From an uncultured SAR86 cluster bacterium (GTDB lineage Bacteria; Pseudomonadota; Gammaproteobacteria; Magnimaribacterales; D2472), in the NCBI GenBank assembly GCA_902591665.1, contig CACJBO010000005.1, forward strand, positions 16,470 to 80,469: DNA of 64,000 nucleotides, written 5' to 3'. A model generated the notes under the pieces. It made no database searches and had not been told where the DNA came from. It worked only from the letters and a program-made list of their open reading frames with translations. The position numbers and the translations under genes are program-made. This document shows positions 45,784 to 56,876 of this stretch, one piece after another; position 1 is the stretch's first letter; each line of letters starts with the position of its first letter.

Positions 45784-45958
45784 TAAAGAATCTATTATTT
45801 TTTATAGTATTTTAGGAGCAGTTACAGCTTTTATTCTTGCTCCTTTTATAAGAAGTCTAATCGATTTTTCTACACCGATCGAAATACTTATAACTACTTC
45901 AATAATTATCCCAATTTATATTATTGCTAAAAGACTACTAGTTAAATTTATTAATTAG
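45770..45958 (+). CDS. 62-residue membrane protein overlapping the UMF1 transporter
   Basis: Two hydrophobic segments (about 10-28 and 35-56) and a basic end KRLLVKFIN. The ATG overlaps the MFS gene by 14 bp and the stop overlaps the convergent GDPD gene by 8 bp, so it fills the gap exactly. It may assist the transporter. No family recognised. Confidence 0.55.
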   Translation: MKLLSKESIIFYSILGAVTAFILAPFIRSLIDFSTPIEILITTSIIIPIYIIAKRLLVKFIN

Positions 45959-46691
45959 TTTTTGAATCTAAAACTTGAAATAATAATTTGGGTTTATCAG
46001 TAATAATTCCATCAACACCCATATCTATAAGTTTTTTAAAAGTTTTTTCATCATTAATTGTCCAAACACATATTTTTAGTCCTTTGCTATGGATAAAATC
46101 AACAAATCTCTTGGTTACTACCTTAATTCCATAGTAGTACATTGGTACCTGCAAGCAGTCTCCCATAATAGTTTTTTTATATAAACCAAAGCTTGATAAA
46201 AGCATTTTACTGACCTCATTAGGCCCCATAGATAAACATATTTCAGGATACTTATTATTTACTTTTGATAGTCTAGAGCTATTAAAACTTGCAATACAAA
46301 CTCTATCTTCAGCCTTACATTGATGGATAACTTCTAGTGCTGGCATAGCAACTTCATCAGTTTTTACATCAATTTGAAAATACATCTCAGGGAAAGTCTG
46401 AAGTGTTTCTTCTAATCTCGGTATTTTATGAGATTCAAAGATTCTTAAATCTTCTATTTCAGATGAATGTAAGTTGCTAAATACATCATTTTTAGCCAAT
46501 AGTCTGGCTAGAGTTTCATCATGGAATATATAAGGAATTCCATCAGATGATACTTGCACATCAGTTTCAATAAATCTACATCCTAGTGATTGAGAGTAAT
46601 AAAATGATTCAATAGTATTTTCATAAGACTCGATAGAGCCTCCTCTATGAGCTAAAACTGCAACTCCTGAATAATTTAGATAAGGCTTCAT
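45951..46691 (-). CDS. Glycerophosphodiester phosphodiesterase (cytosolic, UgpQ-like)
   Basis: 246 residues, no signal peptide. The GDPD motifs are complete: LAHRGGSIESYENTIESF, the metal site FIETDVQVSSDGIPYIFHDETLARL and the closing GVDGIITDKP. It cleaves glycerophosphodiesters from lipid turnover to glycerol 3-phosphate and an alcohol. TACAAT lies 8 bp before the ATG, suggesting a leaderless message. Confidence 0.92.
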   Translation of the reverse strand: MKPYLNYSGVAVLAHRGGSIESYENTIESFYYSQSLGCRFIETDVQVSSDGIPYIFHDETLARLLAKNDVFSNLHSSEIEDLRIFESHKIPRLEETLQTFPEMYFQIDVKTDEVAMPALEVIHQCKAEDRVCIASFNSSRLSKVNNKYPEICLSMGPNEVSKMLLSSFGLYKKTIMGDCLQVPMYYYGIKVVTKRFVDFIHSKGLKICVWTINDEKTFKKLIDMGVDGIITDKPKLLFQVLDSKTN

Positions 46692-46699
46692 GTAAAAGT

Positions 46700-46705
46700 A
46701 TTGTA
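46700..46705 (-). promoter_or_regulatory. -10 box directly before the GDPD gene
   Basis: TACAAT on the minus strand lies 8 bp before the GDPD ATG (46691), with no ribosome binding site between, so the mRNA would start at or within a base or two of the start codon. Confidence 0.4.
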
Positions 46706-46755
46706 TACATTAATAATGTAAAATATAAGAAAACTATATTTAGTATTTTATAGCT

Positions 46756-47865
46756 GTGAGTAAATTTGATTCCATACGTCCATACGAAGATCATGAAGTT
46801 GAAAAAGTTTTATTAGATCTAGCCAAAGACAAAGATGTTATTAAAACTATTTTAGCGGTTAATAAAAACAAGTGGCTCCAGAATGTTCCTATGATTGAGA
46901 AATTAGTTACATTTTTCTTGCGACGTAAAACAAAAAATATTAAAACAATTAAAGATTATCAAAAATTTTTTGAATCAATAGTATTAGATGTTGTTAACAA
47001 GACTATCGATAATTTTTCAATCGAAGGCATTGATAATCTCAAAATCGGTAAAGGTTATCTATTTTTGTCCAATCATAGAGATATTACTTTAGATTCAGCC
47101 TTATTAAATTTAAAACTACATCAGAGTGGAATTAATACTACTAACAATGCTGTTGGCAATAACTTGATGAATGAAAAATGGGCTTCAGATTTAATGAGAC
47201 TCAATAAAAGTTTCATAATTGACAGATCTGGTAAATCAAAGAAAGATATATATAAAAGTTTACATCTAGCCTCTGAATTTATAATTAATTCAATTTCAAA
47301 TAACAATCAGTCAGTATGGATTGCACAAAAGCAGGGCAGATCTAAAGATGGTATTGATTTCACTGATCCGGCTGTATTAAAAATGATTCATTTAAATGAA
47401 AGAAAAAATACTTCAGTAAGTGACTTTTTTAATAGTATTTCTCTAATTCCTGTAGCAATATCCTATCAAAAAGATCCTAATGATCTTTTGAAAGCAAAGG
47501 AATTATATTTAACTTCTATTAATAGTGTCTATGAAAAAGAACCTAGAGAAGATCTTTTAAGTATTTCAGATGGTATTACTGGAGATAAAGGTAATGTTCA
47601 TTTATATATAGGAAAACCGATGAAATTTGAATCAAACAGTTATGAAGATATAGCTGAATTAATAACAAATAAAATTAAACTCTCTTATAAAAACCATTCT
47701 ACAAATATAGCTGCATGTATTATGCAGGGCATTAATATACCTAATCATGAGTTCACTGAAAATGAGATAGATGAAGCTATGGAGTATTTAAATAAAAGGA
47801 TGCACTTAATACCAGAAGAAATGCATCCTTTTCTTTTAAAGCAATATAGTAATTCTGTCTTATAA
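46756..47865 (+). CDS. Glycerolipid acyltransferase (PlsC-like)
   Basis: 369 residues, GTG start. The acyltransferase block is YLFLSNHRDITLDSALL with His107; here five residues separate His from the next Asp (113), where classical PlsC/PlsB has four. RSGKSKKDI and WIAQKQGRSKDG (the EGTRS-like block) follow, and SLIPVAISY fits block IV. It should transfer an acyl group to a glycerolipid acceptor at the inner membrane. It has no sterol- or lipid-A-type features. It converges on amt with a 6-bp overlap. Confidence 0.78.
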   Translation: MSKFDSIRPYEDHEVEKVLLDLAKDKDVIKTILAVNKNKWLQNVPMIEKLVTFFLRRKTKNIKTIKDYQKFFESIVLDVVNKTIDNFSIEGIDNLKIGKGYLFLSNHRDITLDSALLNLKLHQSGINTTNNAVGNNLMNEKWASDLMRLNKSFIIDRSGKSKKDIYKSLHLASEFIINSISNNNQSVWIAQKQGRSKDGIDFTDPAVLKMIHLNERKNTSVSDFFNSISLIPVAISYQKDPNDLLKAKELYLTSINSVYEKEPREDLLSISDGITGDKGNVHLYIGKPMKFESNSYEDIAELITNKIKLSYKNHSTNIAACIMQGINIPNHEFTENEIDEAMEYLNKRMHLIPEEMHPFLLKQYSNSVL

Positions 47866-49140
47866 ACTATAACCTTGTTCGTTATGCTCACTCATATCTA
47901 AACCAATATCTTCGTCTTCTTCCGAAGCTCTGACATCAGTTATTAAACTAACTAATCTTAGAATTACGTATGTGACTATGGCTGTATAAGCTGAGATAAC
48001 AACAACTCCTTGAAGTTGAATCATTAGCTGAGCAATAGCACCATCTTCAGAGATACCGGCAGCTCCAGAGCCCAGAAAACCATCAGGATTACCAACAAAA
48101 GCAATCATAATAATGCCAAGAATACCGCCAACACCATGGACAGGGAACACATCAAGCGAATCATCAATTCTGAAATAAGACTTAACGGCTTGAGTGGCAT
48201 AAAAACATACTAATCCTGCTAAGAATCCAATTAATAATGCTCCAGCTGGACCTACAGTCCCAGAAGCTGGTGTAATAGTAGCTAAACCAGCTACCATTCC
48301 TGTAGCTATACCAATCATGGTAGCTTTACCCGATTTAATCCATTCAATAGCCATCCATGTCAACGCACCTGTTGCAGCACTGATATGAGTTGCTAGCATA
48401 GCCATACCTGCAGAACCATCAGCAGCTACAGCACTTCCAGCATTAAAGCCAAACCAACCAACCCAAAGCATTGATGCTCCAATCATTACCATTGTTCTAT
48501 TATGTGGTGGCATAGGAGATTTCATAAAACCATTTCTTTGTCCCAGATATAATGCTGCAACTAGCGCTCCAATACCACATGTAGCATGAACAACTAGGCC
48601 TCCAGCAAAATCTATGACACCTATCGATCCAAGATATCCGCCGCCCCAGACCATATGACATGCTGGTAGATATACGAAAGTAAACCATGCAACTGAAAAA
48701 ATGCACATTGCTGTAAATTTCATTCTTTCAGCAAAAGCTCCCACAACAAGAGCGGGTGTAATAATCGCAAATGTCATTTGAAAAGTAATAAATACTGATT
48801 CAGGAAGTGTGCCTGACAGAGAATCTCGTTCTACACCATTTAAAAATAATGCGCTCAGATCGCCTATGAACATGCCATCACCCTTGAAGGCAAGGCTATA
48901 ACCATATATAACCCAGCATACTGACATTAAACATGCAATTGTAAAACACTGCATTAATACAGAAAGAACGTTTTTTGTTCTAACTAGCCCACCATAAAAT
49001 AAAGCTAATCCTGGTAAAGTCATAAATAGGACTAAAGCAGTAGAGGTAAGTATCCAAGCAGTATCGCCTGAATTTAACTCATCTCCATGAACAACTTGAG
49101 TAGCCAAAAGACTACCTAAGATTAAATACATCTTATTCAT
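47860..49140 (-). CDS. amt: Ammonium transporter (Amt family), stand-alone copy
   Basis: 426 residues from the ATG at 49140, chosen because GGGAGA lies just upstream; an upstream in-frame start would run into a sigma-54 promoter. A signal-like first helix, then Amt motifs ALFYGGLVRTKNVLSV, VHATCGIGALVAALY, WVGWFGFNAGSA and the C-terminal HGVGGILGI. Eleven membrane helices are expected; it conducts ammonium across the inner membrane. It ends in a C-terminal tail suited to PII binding. Monocistronic, just downstream of the second amt operon's terminator. Confidence 0.94.
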   Translation of the reverse strand: MNKMYLILGSLLATQVVHGDELNSGDTAWILTSTALVLFMTLPGLALFYGGLVRTKNVLSVLMQCFTIACLMSVCWVIYGYSLAFKGDGMFIGDLSALFLNGVERDSLSGTLPESVFITFQMTFAIITPALVVGAFAERMKFTAMCIFSVAWFTFVYLPACHMVWGGGYLGSIGVIDFAGGLVVHATCGIGALVAALYLGQRNGFMKSPMPPHNRTMVMIGASMLWVGWFGFNAGSAVAADGSAGMAMLATHISAATGALTWMAIEWIKSGKATMIGIATGMVAGLATITPASGTVGPAGALLIGFLAGLVCFYATQAVKSYFRIDDSLDVFPVHGVGGILGIIMIAFVGNPDGFLGSGAAGISEDGAIAQLMIQLQGVVVISAYTAIVTYVILRLVSLITDVRASEEDEDIGLDMSEHNEQGYSL

Positions 49141-49173
49141 TATATCTCCCTTAAAAATATATATATTTATGAC

Positions 49174-49191
49174 ATGCAATTTATATGCCAA
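49174..49191 (-). promoter_or_regulatory. Sigma-54 (RpoN) promoter of the stand-alone amt
   Basis: The minus strand reads TTGGCATATAAATTGCAT: GG and GC dinucleotides exactly 10 bases apart, as in the -24/-12 consensus TGGCAC-N5-TTGCA. It lies about 36 bp before the amt ATG. Seventeen of 18 bases match the promoter at 51579-51596. Confidence 0.85.
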
Positions 49192-49268
49192 ATTAAAACT
49201 CTATTAGTGTTAGTAAAAAGGGCAGATATTTACAGAAACTTGAATATTGCTTATAAAAAGTGCAAAAA

Positions 49269-49297
49269 AAAAGCCGCTACAGAAAGTAGCGGCTTTT
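49269..49297 (-). terminator. Rho-independent terminator of the TorF-glnK-amt operon
   Basis: AAGCCGCTAC and GTAGCGGCTT pair perfectly around AGAAA, and on the minus strand the stem is followed by a run of T. It lies about 55 bp after the amt stop at 49353. Confidence 0.92.
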
Positions 49298-49352
49298 AGT
49301 ATATTACAGGTTAGGTTATATATAGGGGAGATAAGGACCCTAACCTATAAAC

Positions 49353-50582
49353 TTAAAATTCTGGATAAGCTTCAACTCCTATCTCAGAACTATCTAAACC
49401 AGCATATTGCTCTTCATCTGTTGCTCTAATAGATACAAAACTATTTATTATTGAAATAGCAATGTAGCTAGCTATAAAAGTAAAGCCAGCAATTGATATA
49501 ACTCCTAATGCCTGAAGGCCAAAAGAAGCATCAGATGTAAATGGAACAACCATTACACCTAAAATACCAACAACTCCGTGAGCTGATATAGCACCAACTG
49601 GATCATCAATTTTTAATGTCTTATCAAAGAATAGAATTGAGAAATACACTAAAGCACCACCTGCAGCACCAATTAATACAGCAGTTCCAGCTGAAGGTGC
49701 ACTAGGACCAGCAGTAATAGCTACCAAGCCGGCAATAGCACCATTCATTGCCATAGTGACATCCATTTTTCCTGTTAAGACTAAACTTAATAGTATTGCA
49801 GCAACAACACCACCTGAAGCAGCCATATTTGTATTTAAGAATACTTGGCTAACAGCAATAGCAGATGCTTCTGTACTAACTATTAATTCAGAACCACCGT
49901 TAAATCCAAACCAACCTAACCATAGAATCCATACACCTAATGCTGCCATTGGTATATTTGATCCAGGCATTGGTAAAGATGTTCCATCTTCAGCATATTT
50001 TCCATTTCTAGGTCCTAGAACTAAAACTACTGCTAAAGCTGCTGCAGCTCCACATAAGTGGACAGTTCCTGAACCAGCATAGTCTGAATAACCCATTGAG
50101 CTTAAGAAACCTCCACCCCAGTTCCAATAACCTTGAATAGGGTAGATAAATCCTGTTAAAACAATGGCAAATAAGAAGAAAGGTACTAATTTCATTCTTC
50201 CAGCTACAGCACCTGAAACAATAGACATAGCTGTTGCAACAAATACCACTTGGAAGAAGAAGTCAGCTTGTTGAGAATAGTCCATACCATATGGAATCCC
50301 AATCTCTTCATTTGGTAGACTTGTAGATAATCCTAACGATGTACCTATTTTAGGTAAATAGCCTTCAACAATAGCTCCAGCTGGGTACATTAAAATAAAT
50401 CCACAAACTAAATACATAATACAAGCTATGGAATATAGCCCTATATTTTTAGTAACAATTTCTGATACATCTTTCTTCTGTACAAGTCCTGCTTCAAGCA
50501 TGGTAAAACCAGCGGCCATGAACATTACTAGAGCACCAGCCATTACGGCATAAAATGTATCTAATGCAAATGCAATTTCCAT
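49353..50582 (-). CDS. amt: Ammonium transporter (Amt family), glnK-linked copy
   Basis: 409 residues. Amt motifs: FTMLEAGLVQKKDVSEI, HLCGAAAALAVVLVLGPRNG, WLGWFGFNGGSE and the late SAHGVVGILGV. Eleven membrane helices, inner membrane. The start is followed 10 bp after the glnK stop, with an AGGAG ribosome binding site. It differs clearly from the 426-residue copy next to it, so the two are old paralogues rather than a recent duplication. GlnK would block it when cellular nitrogen is plentiful. Confidence 0.94.
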   Translation of the reverse strand: MEIAFALDTFYAVMAGALVMFMAAGFTMLEAGLVQKKDVSEIVTKNIGLYSIACIMYLVCGFILMYPAGAIVEGYLPKIGTSLGLSTSLPNEEIGIPYGMDYSQQADFFFQVVFVATAMSIVSGAVAGRMKLVPFFLFAIVLTGFIYPIQGYWNWGGGFLSSMGYSDYAGSGTVHLCGAAAALAVVLVLGPRNGKYAEDGTSLPMPGSNIPMAALGVWILWLGWFGFNGGSELIVSTEASAIAVSQVFLNTNMAASGGVVAAILLSLVLTGKMDVTMAMNGAIAGLVAITAGPSAPSAGTAVLIGAAGGALVYFSILFFDKTLKIDDPVGAISAHGVVGILGVMVVPFTSDASFGLQALGVISIAGFTFIASYIAISIINSFVSIRATDEEQYAGLDSSEIGVEAYPEF

Positions 50583-50592
50583 TTTTTACTCC

Positions 50593-51533
<941 letters not shown>

Positions 51534-51578
51534 TTTTTTCTCCTTAATATGAAAAATAATTTATATTCAAACTTATTA

Positions 51579-51596
51579 ATGCAATTTATGTGCCAA
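51579..51596 (-). promoter_or_regulatory. Sigma-54 (RpoN) promoter of the TorF-glnK-amt operon
   Basis: The minus strand reads TTGGCACATAAATTGCAT, matching TGGCAC-N5-TTGCA with the GG and GC elements exactly 10 bases apart. It lies about 47 bp before the TorF-like ATG. No clear NtrC binding pair could be seen further upstream in the short gap. Confidence 0.88.
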
Positions 51597-51629
51597 AAAT
51601 AGTTTTTTATCTTTATTTTCAATTAAAGG

Positions 51630-51635
51630 TATAAT
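51630..51635 (+). promoter_or_regulatory. -10 box of the SDR gene
   Basis: A perfect TATAAT on the plus strand, 28 bp before the SDR ATG and facing away from the sigma-54 promoter. Unlike other starts here it leaves room for a leader with a GGGAG ribosome binding site. Confidence 0.45.
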
Positions 51636-51663
51636 TTTGGTAACTATAAAAGGGAGTAATCAT

Positions 51664-52434
51664 ATGGATCTAAAAAATAATATCGCATTAGTTACTGGAG
51701 GAGCCTCAGGTTTGGGAAGAGGAACTGTTGAGCATTTTGTCTCTAAAGGTTGCAAGGTTGCAATACTAGATATTAATGATGAAAATGCAAAAGAGGTTAT
51801 TGATCTACTTGGTGCAGATAATGTTCTTTATTTTAATACAGATGTTATGAATGAAGATTCTGTAAAGAACGCTATAAATGGAATCAAAGAAAATTTCGGA
51901 AAGCTAAATTTTATAGTTAATTGTGCTGGTACAGGTTATGGTGCAAGAATACTTGGTAAAAATGGTCCCCATCCTTTAGATATATTTAAATTCATTATTG
52001 ATTTAAATTTAGTTGGTACTTTTAATGTTATGAGGCTTGGAGCTGAGTTAATTAATGTAAATGACCCAGATGATAATGGTGAGAAGGGTGTTGTAATAAA
52101 TACTGCATCAATTGCGGGCTACGAAGGACAAATTGGTCAATCAGCATATGCAGCATCAAAAGCTGGTGTAATAGGAATGACTTTAACTTCAGCTAGAGAT
52201 CTTGCTAGACATAGTATCAGAGTATGCACTATAGCTCCTGGTATATTTGATACACCTTTGATGGCGTTAGCTAAAGATGAAAATAAGGAAGCTCTTTTAA
52301 AATCTACTCAATTTCCACATAGATTTGGTGATGTCAAAGAATATGCTCAGTTAGCTGAACACATTATTAATAATACTTATCTAAATGGAGAAACAATTAG
52401 GCTAGATTCAGCAATGAGAATGGAAGCTAAATAG
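51664..52434 (+). CDS. Short-chain dehydrogenase (3-hydroxyacyl-CoA dehydrogenase type 2-like)
   Basis: 256 residues from the ATG at 51664, chosen for its GGGAG ribosome binding site; an earlier TTG overlaps the promoter region. Rossmann motif ALVTGGASGLGRGT, NAG-equivalent NCAGTGYG, catalytic Ser in NTASIAGYEG and YAASK. The pattern IRVCTIAPGIFDTPLM and the length resemble HSD17B10/3-hydroxy-2-methylbutyryl-CoA dehydrogenase-type enzymes of fatty acid and isoleucine breakdown. Exact substrate not certain. Cytosolic, NAD-dependent expected. Confidence 0.85.
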   Translation: MDLKNNIALVTGGASGLGRGTVEHFVSKGCKVAILDINDENAKEVIDLLGADNVLYFNTDVMNEDSVKNAINGIKENFGKLNFIVNCAGTGYGARILGKNGPHPLDIFKFIIDLNLVGTFNVMRLGAELINVNDPDDNGEKGVVINTASIAGYEGQIGQSAYAASKAGVIGMTLTSARDLARHSIRVCTIAPGIFDTPLMALAKDENKEALLKSTQFPHRFGDVKEYAQLAEHIINNTYLNGETIRLDSAMRMEAK

Positions 52435-52438
52435 TTTC

Positions 52439-52573
52439 TTACTGACCTGCAACCCAGTATGTCATAGCAATTACAGATACTATGACAAGAAATAAAATTA
52501 CATTAGCATCTGACTTGCTATCTTCATTAGCTTCTTTTGATTCATAATACTTTTCAAAATCATCATTGTTCAT
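52439..52573 (-). CDS. 44-residue tail-anchored membrane protein
   Basis: A short frame starting at 52573, 7 bp behind a GGAG ribosome binding site. The first half is charged (MNNDDFEKYYESKEANEDSK) and the second is a single hydrophobic span ending YWVAGQ, so it is probably C-tail anchored. Its start lies 2 bp before the reductase stop-side boundary, so it is cotranscribed behind the acuI-like gene. It nearly touches the convergent SDR stop. No family recognised. Confidence 0.55.
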   Translation of the reverse strand: MNNDDFEKYYESKEANEDSKSDANVILFLVIVSVIAMTYWVAGQ

Positions 52574-52575
52574 AT

Positions 52576-53559
52576 TTAATCTCCGTGTTTTATGACAACT
52601 CTTCCAATTTGTTTGCCATCTAAAATTTTTGTAATTTCATCTCCAATATCTTCAAGCGGTATAACTTTACTATAATCATCTAGATTAAGTGACCAATCGC
52701 TTGAAAAAAGATTCCAAATTTCTTTTTTGAAGTTTATATCTGATTCGGCTGAATCAACTCCTATTAAAGAAATACCTCTTAAAATAAATGGAAATACTGA
52801 AGAAGTAAATTTCATACCAGCTACATTTCCACAACATGCAACACTTCCATGGCTTTCAATCATAGACAGCATTTTTGAGAGAATATCACCACCTACTGTA
52901 TCAACACCTGCTGAATAAATAGCCTTATCTAGAGCTTTTACTGGTTCGGCCATGAATTCATTTCTATCAATAACTTTTGATGCACCCATTTTTTTTAAAA
53001 TGAGCTCTTCATTTAATTTCCCAGTAATTGCGTGAACTTCATAATTTAACTTAGATAATAAATTAACAGCCACAGAACCAACGCCTCCTGTAGCACCTGA
53101 AACTAATACTGGATTTTTAAATGATGGATTATTGTTTAAAATTTTCTTAACACAAGCACCAGCTGTTAAGCCAGCTGTCCCAAACGACATGGCATTAAGA
53201 AGTGAAAAATCTGATGGAAGTGGTACCACCCATTCTTGAGGTATTTGAACTAATCCACCAAAACCTCCAAAAACTGACATGCCAAGCTTATAGCCGGTTG
53301 CTATTACTTTGTCACCGGCCTTAAAGTTATTTGATGTAGATTCTAAAATCTCTCCAGCAACATCTATTCCTGGAACAAAAGGGTAGGACGATGCAACCCC
53401 TTTTACACCTGAAGCAGCTAAAGCATCTTTATAATTTAATGATGAATAATGGACTTTAATGATTACATTTCCTGGTTCTATGTCACGCATTTGAAGTTCT
53501 TTGATAGAGCCTGAATATAGTCCATCTAATTCTTCAACTAAATATGCTTTATAGTCCAT
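52576..53559 (-). CDS. acuI: AcuI/YhdH-family quinone oxidoreductase (acrylyl-CoA reductase-like)
   Basis: 327 residues of the medium-chain dehydrogenase superfamily. VHYSSLNYKDALAASG, PFVPGIDVAGEI and the cofactor loop LVSGATGGVGSVAVNLL are those of AcuI/YhdH; no zinc-binding residues are expected in this group. AcuI reduces acryloyl-CoA to propionyl-CoA with NADPH, relevant to DMSP breakdown in marine bacteria, but no dmd or ddd gene is nearby, so that role is inferred. It lies 6 bp behind trxB. Confidence 0.85.
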   Translation of the reverse strand: MDYKAYLVEELDGLYSGSIKELQMRDIEPGNVIIKVHYSSLNYKDALAASGVKGVASSYPFVPGIDVAGEILESTSNNFKAGDKVIATGYKLGMSVFGGFGGLVQIPQEWVVPLPSDFSLLNAMSFGTAGLTAGACVKKILNNNPSFKNPVLVSGATGGVGSVAVNLLSKLNYEVHAITGKLNEELILKKMGASKVIDRNEFMAEPVKALDKAIYSAGVDTVGGDILSKMLSMIESHGSVACCGNVAGMKFTSSVFPFILRGISLIGVDSAESDINFKKEIWNLFSSDWSLNLDDYSKVIPLEDIGDEITKILDGKQIGRVVIKHGD

Positions 53560-53565
53560 GATATT

Positions 53566-54552
<987 letters not shown>

Positions 54553-54580
54553 TTATACATAAAACTATTAAAAAAATACT

Positions 54581-56875
54581 GTGATACCAAATTACGTAAA
54601 AAATACTTTACTAAACTTTCTGAGCTTTTTTTTAATAGCATTTTCTCTATATATATTAATAGCACTAATCTCACACGACCCATCTGATCCCGGCATTTTT
54701 TATAAAACATCTTCAACAGACATTAATAACCTAGGTGGACCTCTTGGAGCAAATATTTCTGACTTTTTATTCACCATTTTTGGCTTAGGGTCATATTTAA
54801 TTTTAATAGTTGGAGTTAATTGGGCTCTTCAGACAATTTTTTTTAAAGATCCATATAATTCTAAAGTTAAAACCGCAGTAAGGATTGTCAGTTCAGTCAT
54901 TCTATTAATTAGTTTTTGTTCAATTCTTGAATATTATTTCCTTGAAAATAGTGGAGGCTATTTAGGAAAAATATTTTTTATAAACCTATCAAATACTTTA
55001 GGTTTCATTGGAAGCTTAATATTCTTAGTTATTTTTATAATTCCTGCATCATCACTATCATTTAATTTTTCATGGTTAAAGACTATAGATTTAATTGGAA
55101 GTTTGTTGATTAATTTTTTTGATTTATGTCGAGTATCTTTATCTAAATTATTTAGTTTTATTGGAGCAAGTACTTCTAGTATTTTTAAACGCTTGAAAGA
55201 AATAAGAGATATTCAAGAATCCAAAAAAGAAGAAGCTAAAAATTTAAAATCAAAAATTGTATCTGCTAAAAAAATTGATATTGTAGAGGGTAAAAATAAG
55301 TCTTTAGATTCACCACTACAACCAGATTTACCAAACACTTCTGAACCAACTATAAAAGAAGTTGAATCAAAAGAACCAATTACTGAGGCATCTCAAGAAA
55401 AAACAGTTATGCCAAGTACTGAACTTCTTGATAGGGCGCTTGATGATGGTTCTTCATTGTCTGAGGAAGAATTAAGTCAGATAGCATCTCTTCTTGAAAC
55501 AAAGTTAGATGAATTTGGAATTGAGGCTACTGTTGAGTCTGTACTTCCAGGACCTGTAGTTACAAGATTTGAAATTCAACCCGCACCTGGTACCAAGGCA
55601 AGCAAAATCACAAATATTGCTCAAGATATAGCAAGATCACTATCTGTTAGTAGTGTTAGAGTTGTAGAAGTTATCGAGGGTAAATCCTATGTTGGTATTG
55701 AAATACCCAATACTAATAGAAAAATGGTTCGATTGACTGAGATTTTATCTTCCCAAGCTTTTAAAAAATCACCATCTAATTTAACTCTTGCTTTAGGTCA
55801 TGATATATCAGGCAACCCGGTTGTGGTTGATTTAGCAAAAATGCCTCATTTATTAGTGGCAGGTACAACTGGATCAGGAAAATCTGTTGGTGTAAACGCT
55901 ATGCTTCTTAGTCTTTTATTTAAATCTGACCCTAAAGATGTGAGATTAATTTTAATTGATCCAAAAATGTTAGAGCTTTCTGTTTATGATGGTATTCCTC
56001 ATTTATTGACTCCTGTAATAACCGATATGACAGACGCATCAAATGGTCTGAGATGGTGTGTGGTTGAAATGGACAGAAGATATAAACTTATGTCATTGAT
56101 GGGAGTAAGAAATCTTGCAGGGTTTAATAAAAAGGTTGAGGAAGCAGCAGCGAATGGTAAGCAATTAATTAATCCTTTGCACCCTGAGGACGAGGAGTAT
56201 CTTGAAGTTCTTCCATCTATTGTTGTAGTTGTAGATGAATTTGCTGACATGATGATGTTAGTTGGAAAAAAAGTTGAACACTTAATTGCAAGAATTGCAC
56301 AAAAAGCAAGAGCAGCTGGTATTCATTTAATTCTTGCAACACAAAGACCTTCTGTTGATGTTATCACAGGCTTAATTAAAGCAAATATACCTACAAGAAT
56401 AGGTTTTCAAGTATCTACAAAAATTGATTCTAGAACCATACTAGACCAAGGTGGAGCGGAACAGTTATTAGGTTATGGTGATATGCTTTATTTACCTCCT
56501 GGTGTTGGAGTTCCTGTAAGAGTTCATGGAGCATTTGTTGGGGATGATGAAGTTCACAGGGTTGTAAATGATTGGAAATCAAGAGCTGAACCAGAATATA
56601 TAGATGATATTGTTTCATCAGCACAAGAAACAGGCCCAATACCTGGTTGGTCAGGATCAGAAAGTTCTTCCTCTGAAGACTCAGATGACTTATATGATGA
56701 AGCGGTTAATTTTGTTCTTGAATCCAGAAGGGCGTCTATATCTGCAGTTCAAAGAAAACTTAGAATTGGTTATAACAGAGCTGCTAGGCTTATAGAATCA
56801 ATGGAAGAGGCTGGTCTAGTATCTGAGATGAGCTCTAACGGCTCAAGAGAAGTTTTAGTACCAAAAAGAGATTAG
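54581..56875 (+). CDS. ftsK: DNA translocase FtsK
   Basis: 764 residues, GTG start. Four membrane helices in the first 180 residues, a short charged linker (about 190-290), then the alpha/beta motor: [20 protein letters not shown], Walker [17 protein letters not shown], Walker [13 protein letters not shown], and [20 protein letters not shown]. The C-terminal winged-helix gamma domain ([21 protein letters not shown]) reads KOPS sites. The linker is much shorter than in E. coli (1329 residues). It pumps chromosome termini at the septum during division. Confidence 0.96.
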   Translation: MIPNYVKNTLLNFLSFFLIAFSLYILIALISHDPSDPGIFYKTSSTDINNLGGPLGANISDFLFTIFGLGSYLILIVGVNWALQTIFFKDPYNSKVKTAVRIVSSVILLISFCSILEYYFLENSGGYLGKIFFINLSNTLGFIGSLIFLVIFIIPASSLSFNFSWLKTIDLIGSLLINFFDLCRVSLSKLFSFIGASTSSIFKRLKEIRDIQESKKEEAKNLKSKIVSAKKIDIVEGKNKSLDSPLQPDLPNTSEPTIKEVESKEPITEASQEKTVMPSTELLDRALDDGSSLSEEELSQIASLLETKLDEFGIEATVESVLPGPVVTRFEIQPAPGTKASKITNIAQDIARSLSVSSVRVVEVIEGKSYVGIEIPNTNRKMVRLTEILSSQAFKKSPSNLTLALGHDISGNPVVVDLAKMPHLLVAGTTGSGKSVGVNAMLLSLLFKSDPKDVRLILIDPKMLELSVYDGIPHLLTPVITDMTDASNGLRWCVVEMDRRYKLMSLMGVRNLAGFNKKVEEAAANGKQLINPLHPEDEEYLEVLPSIVVVVDEFADMMMLVGKKVEHLIARIAQKARAAGIHLILATQRPSVDVITGLIKANIPTRIGFQVSTKIDSRTILDQGGAEQLLGYGDMLYLPPGVGVPVRVHGAFVGDDEVHRVVNDWKSRAEPEYIDDIVSSAQETGPIPGWSGSESSSSEDSDDLYDEAVNFVLESRRASISAVQRKLRIGYNRAARLIESMEEAGLVSEMSSNGSREVLVPKRD

Positions 56876-56876
56876 T

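Noticed and set aside
49756..50082. 108-residue plus-strand frame inside amt
   Set aside because: Proline/alanine-rich mirror of the transporter's reverse strand; no ribosome binding site.
49353..50582. Recent tandem duplication of amt
   Set aside because: The two Amt proteins differ strongly in length and sequence, so they are old paralogues.
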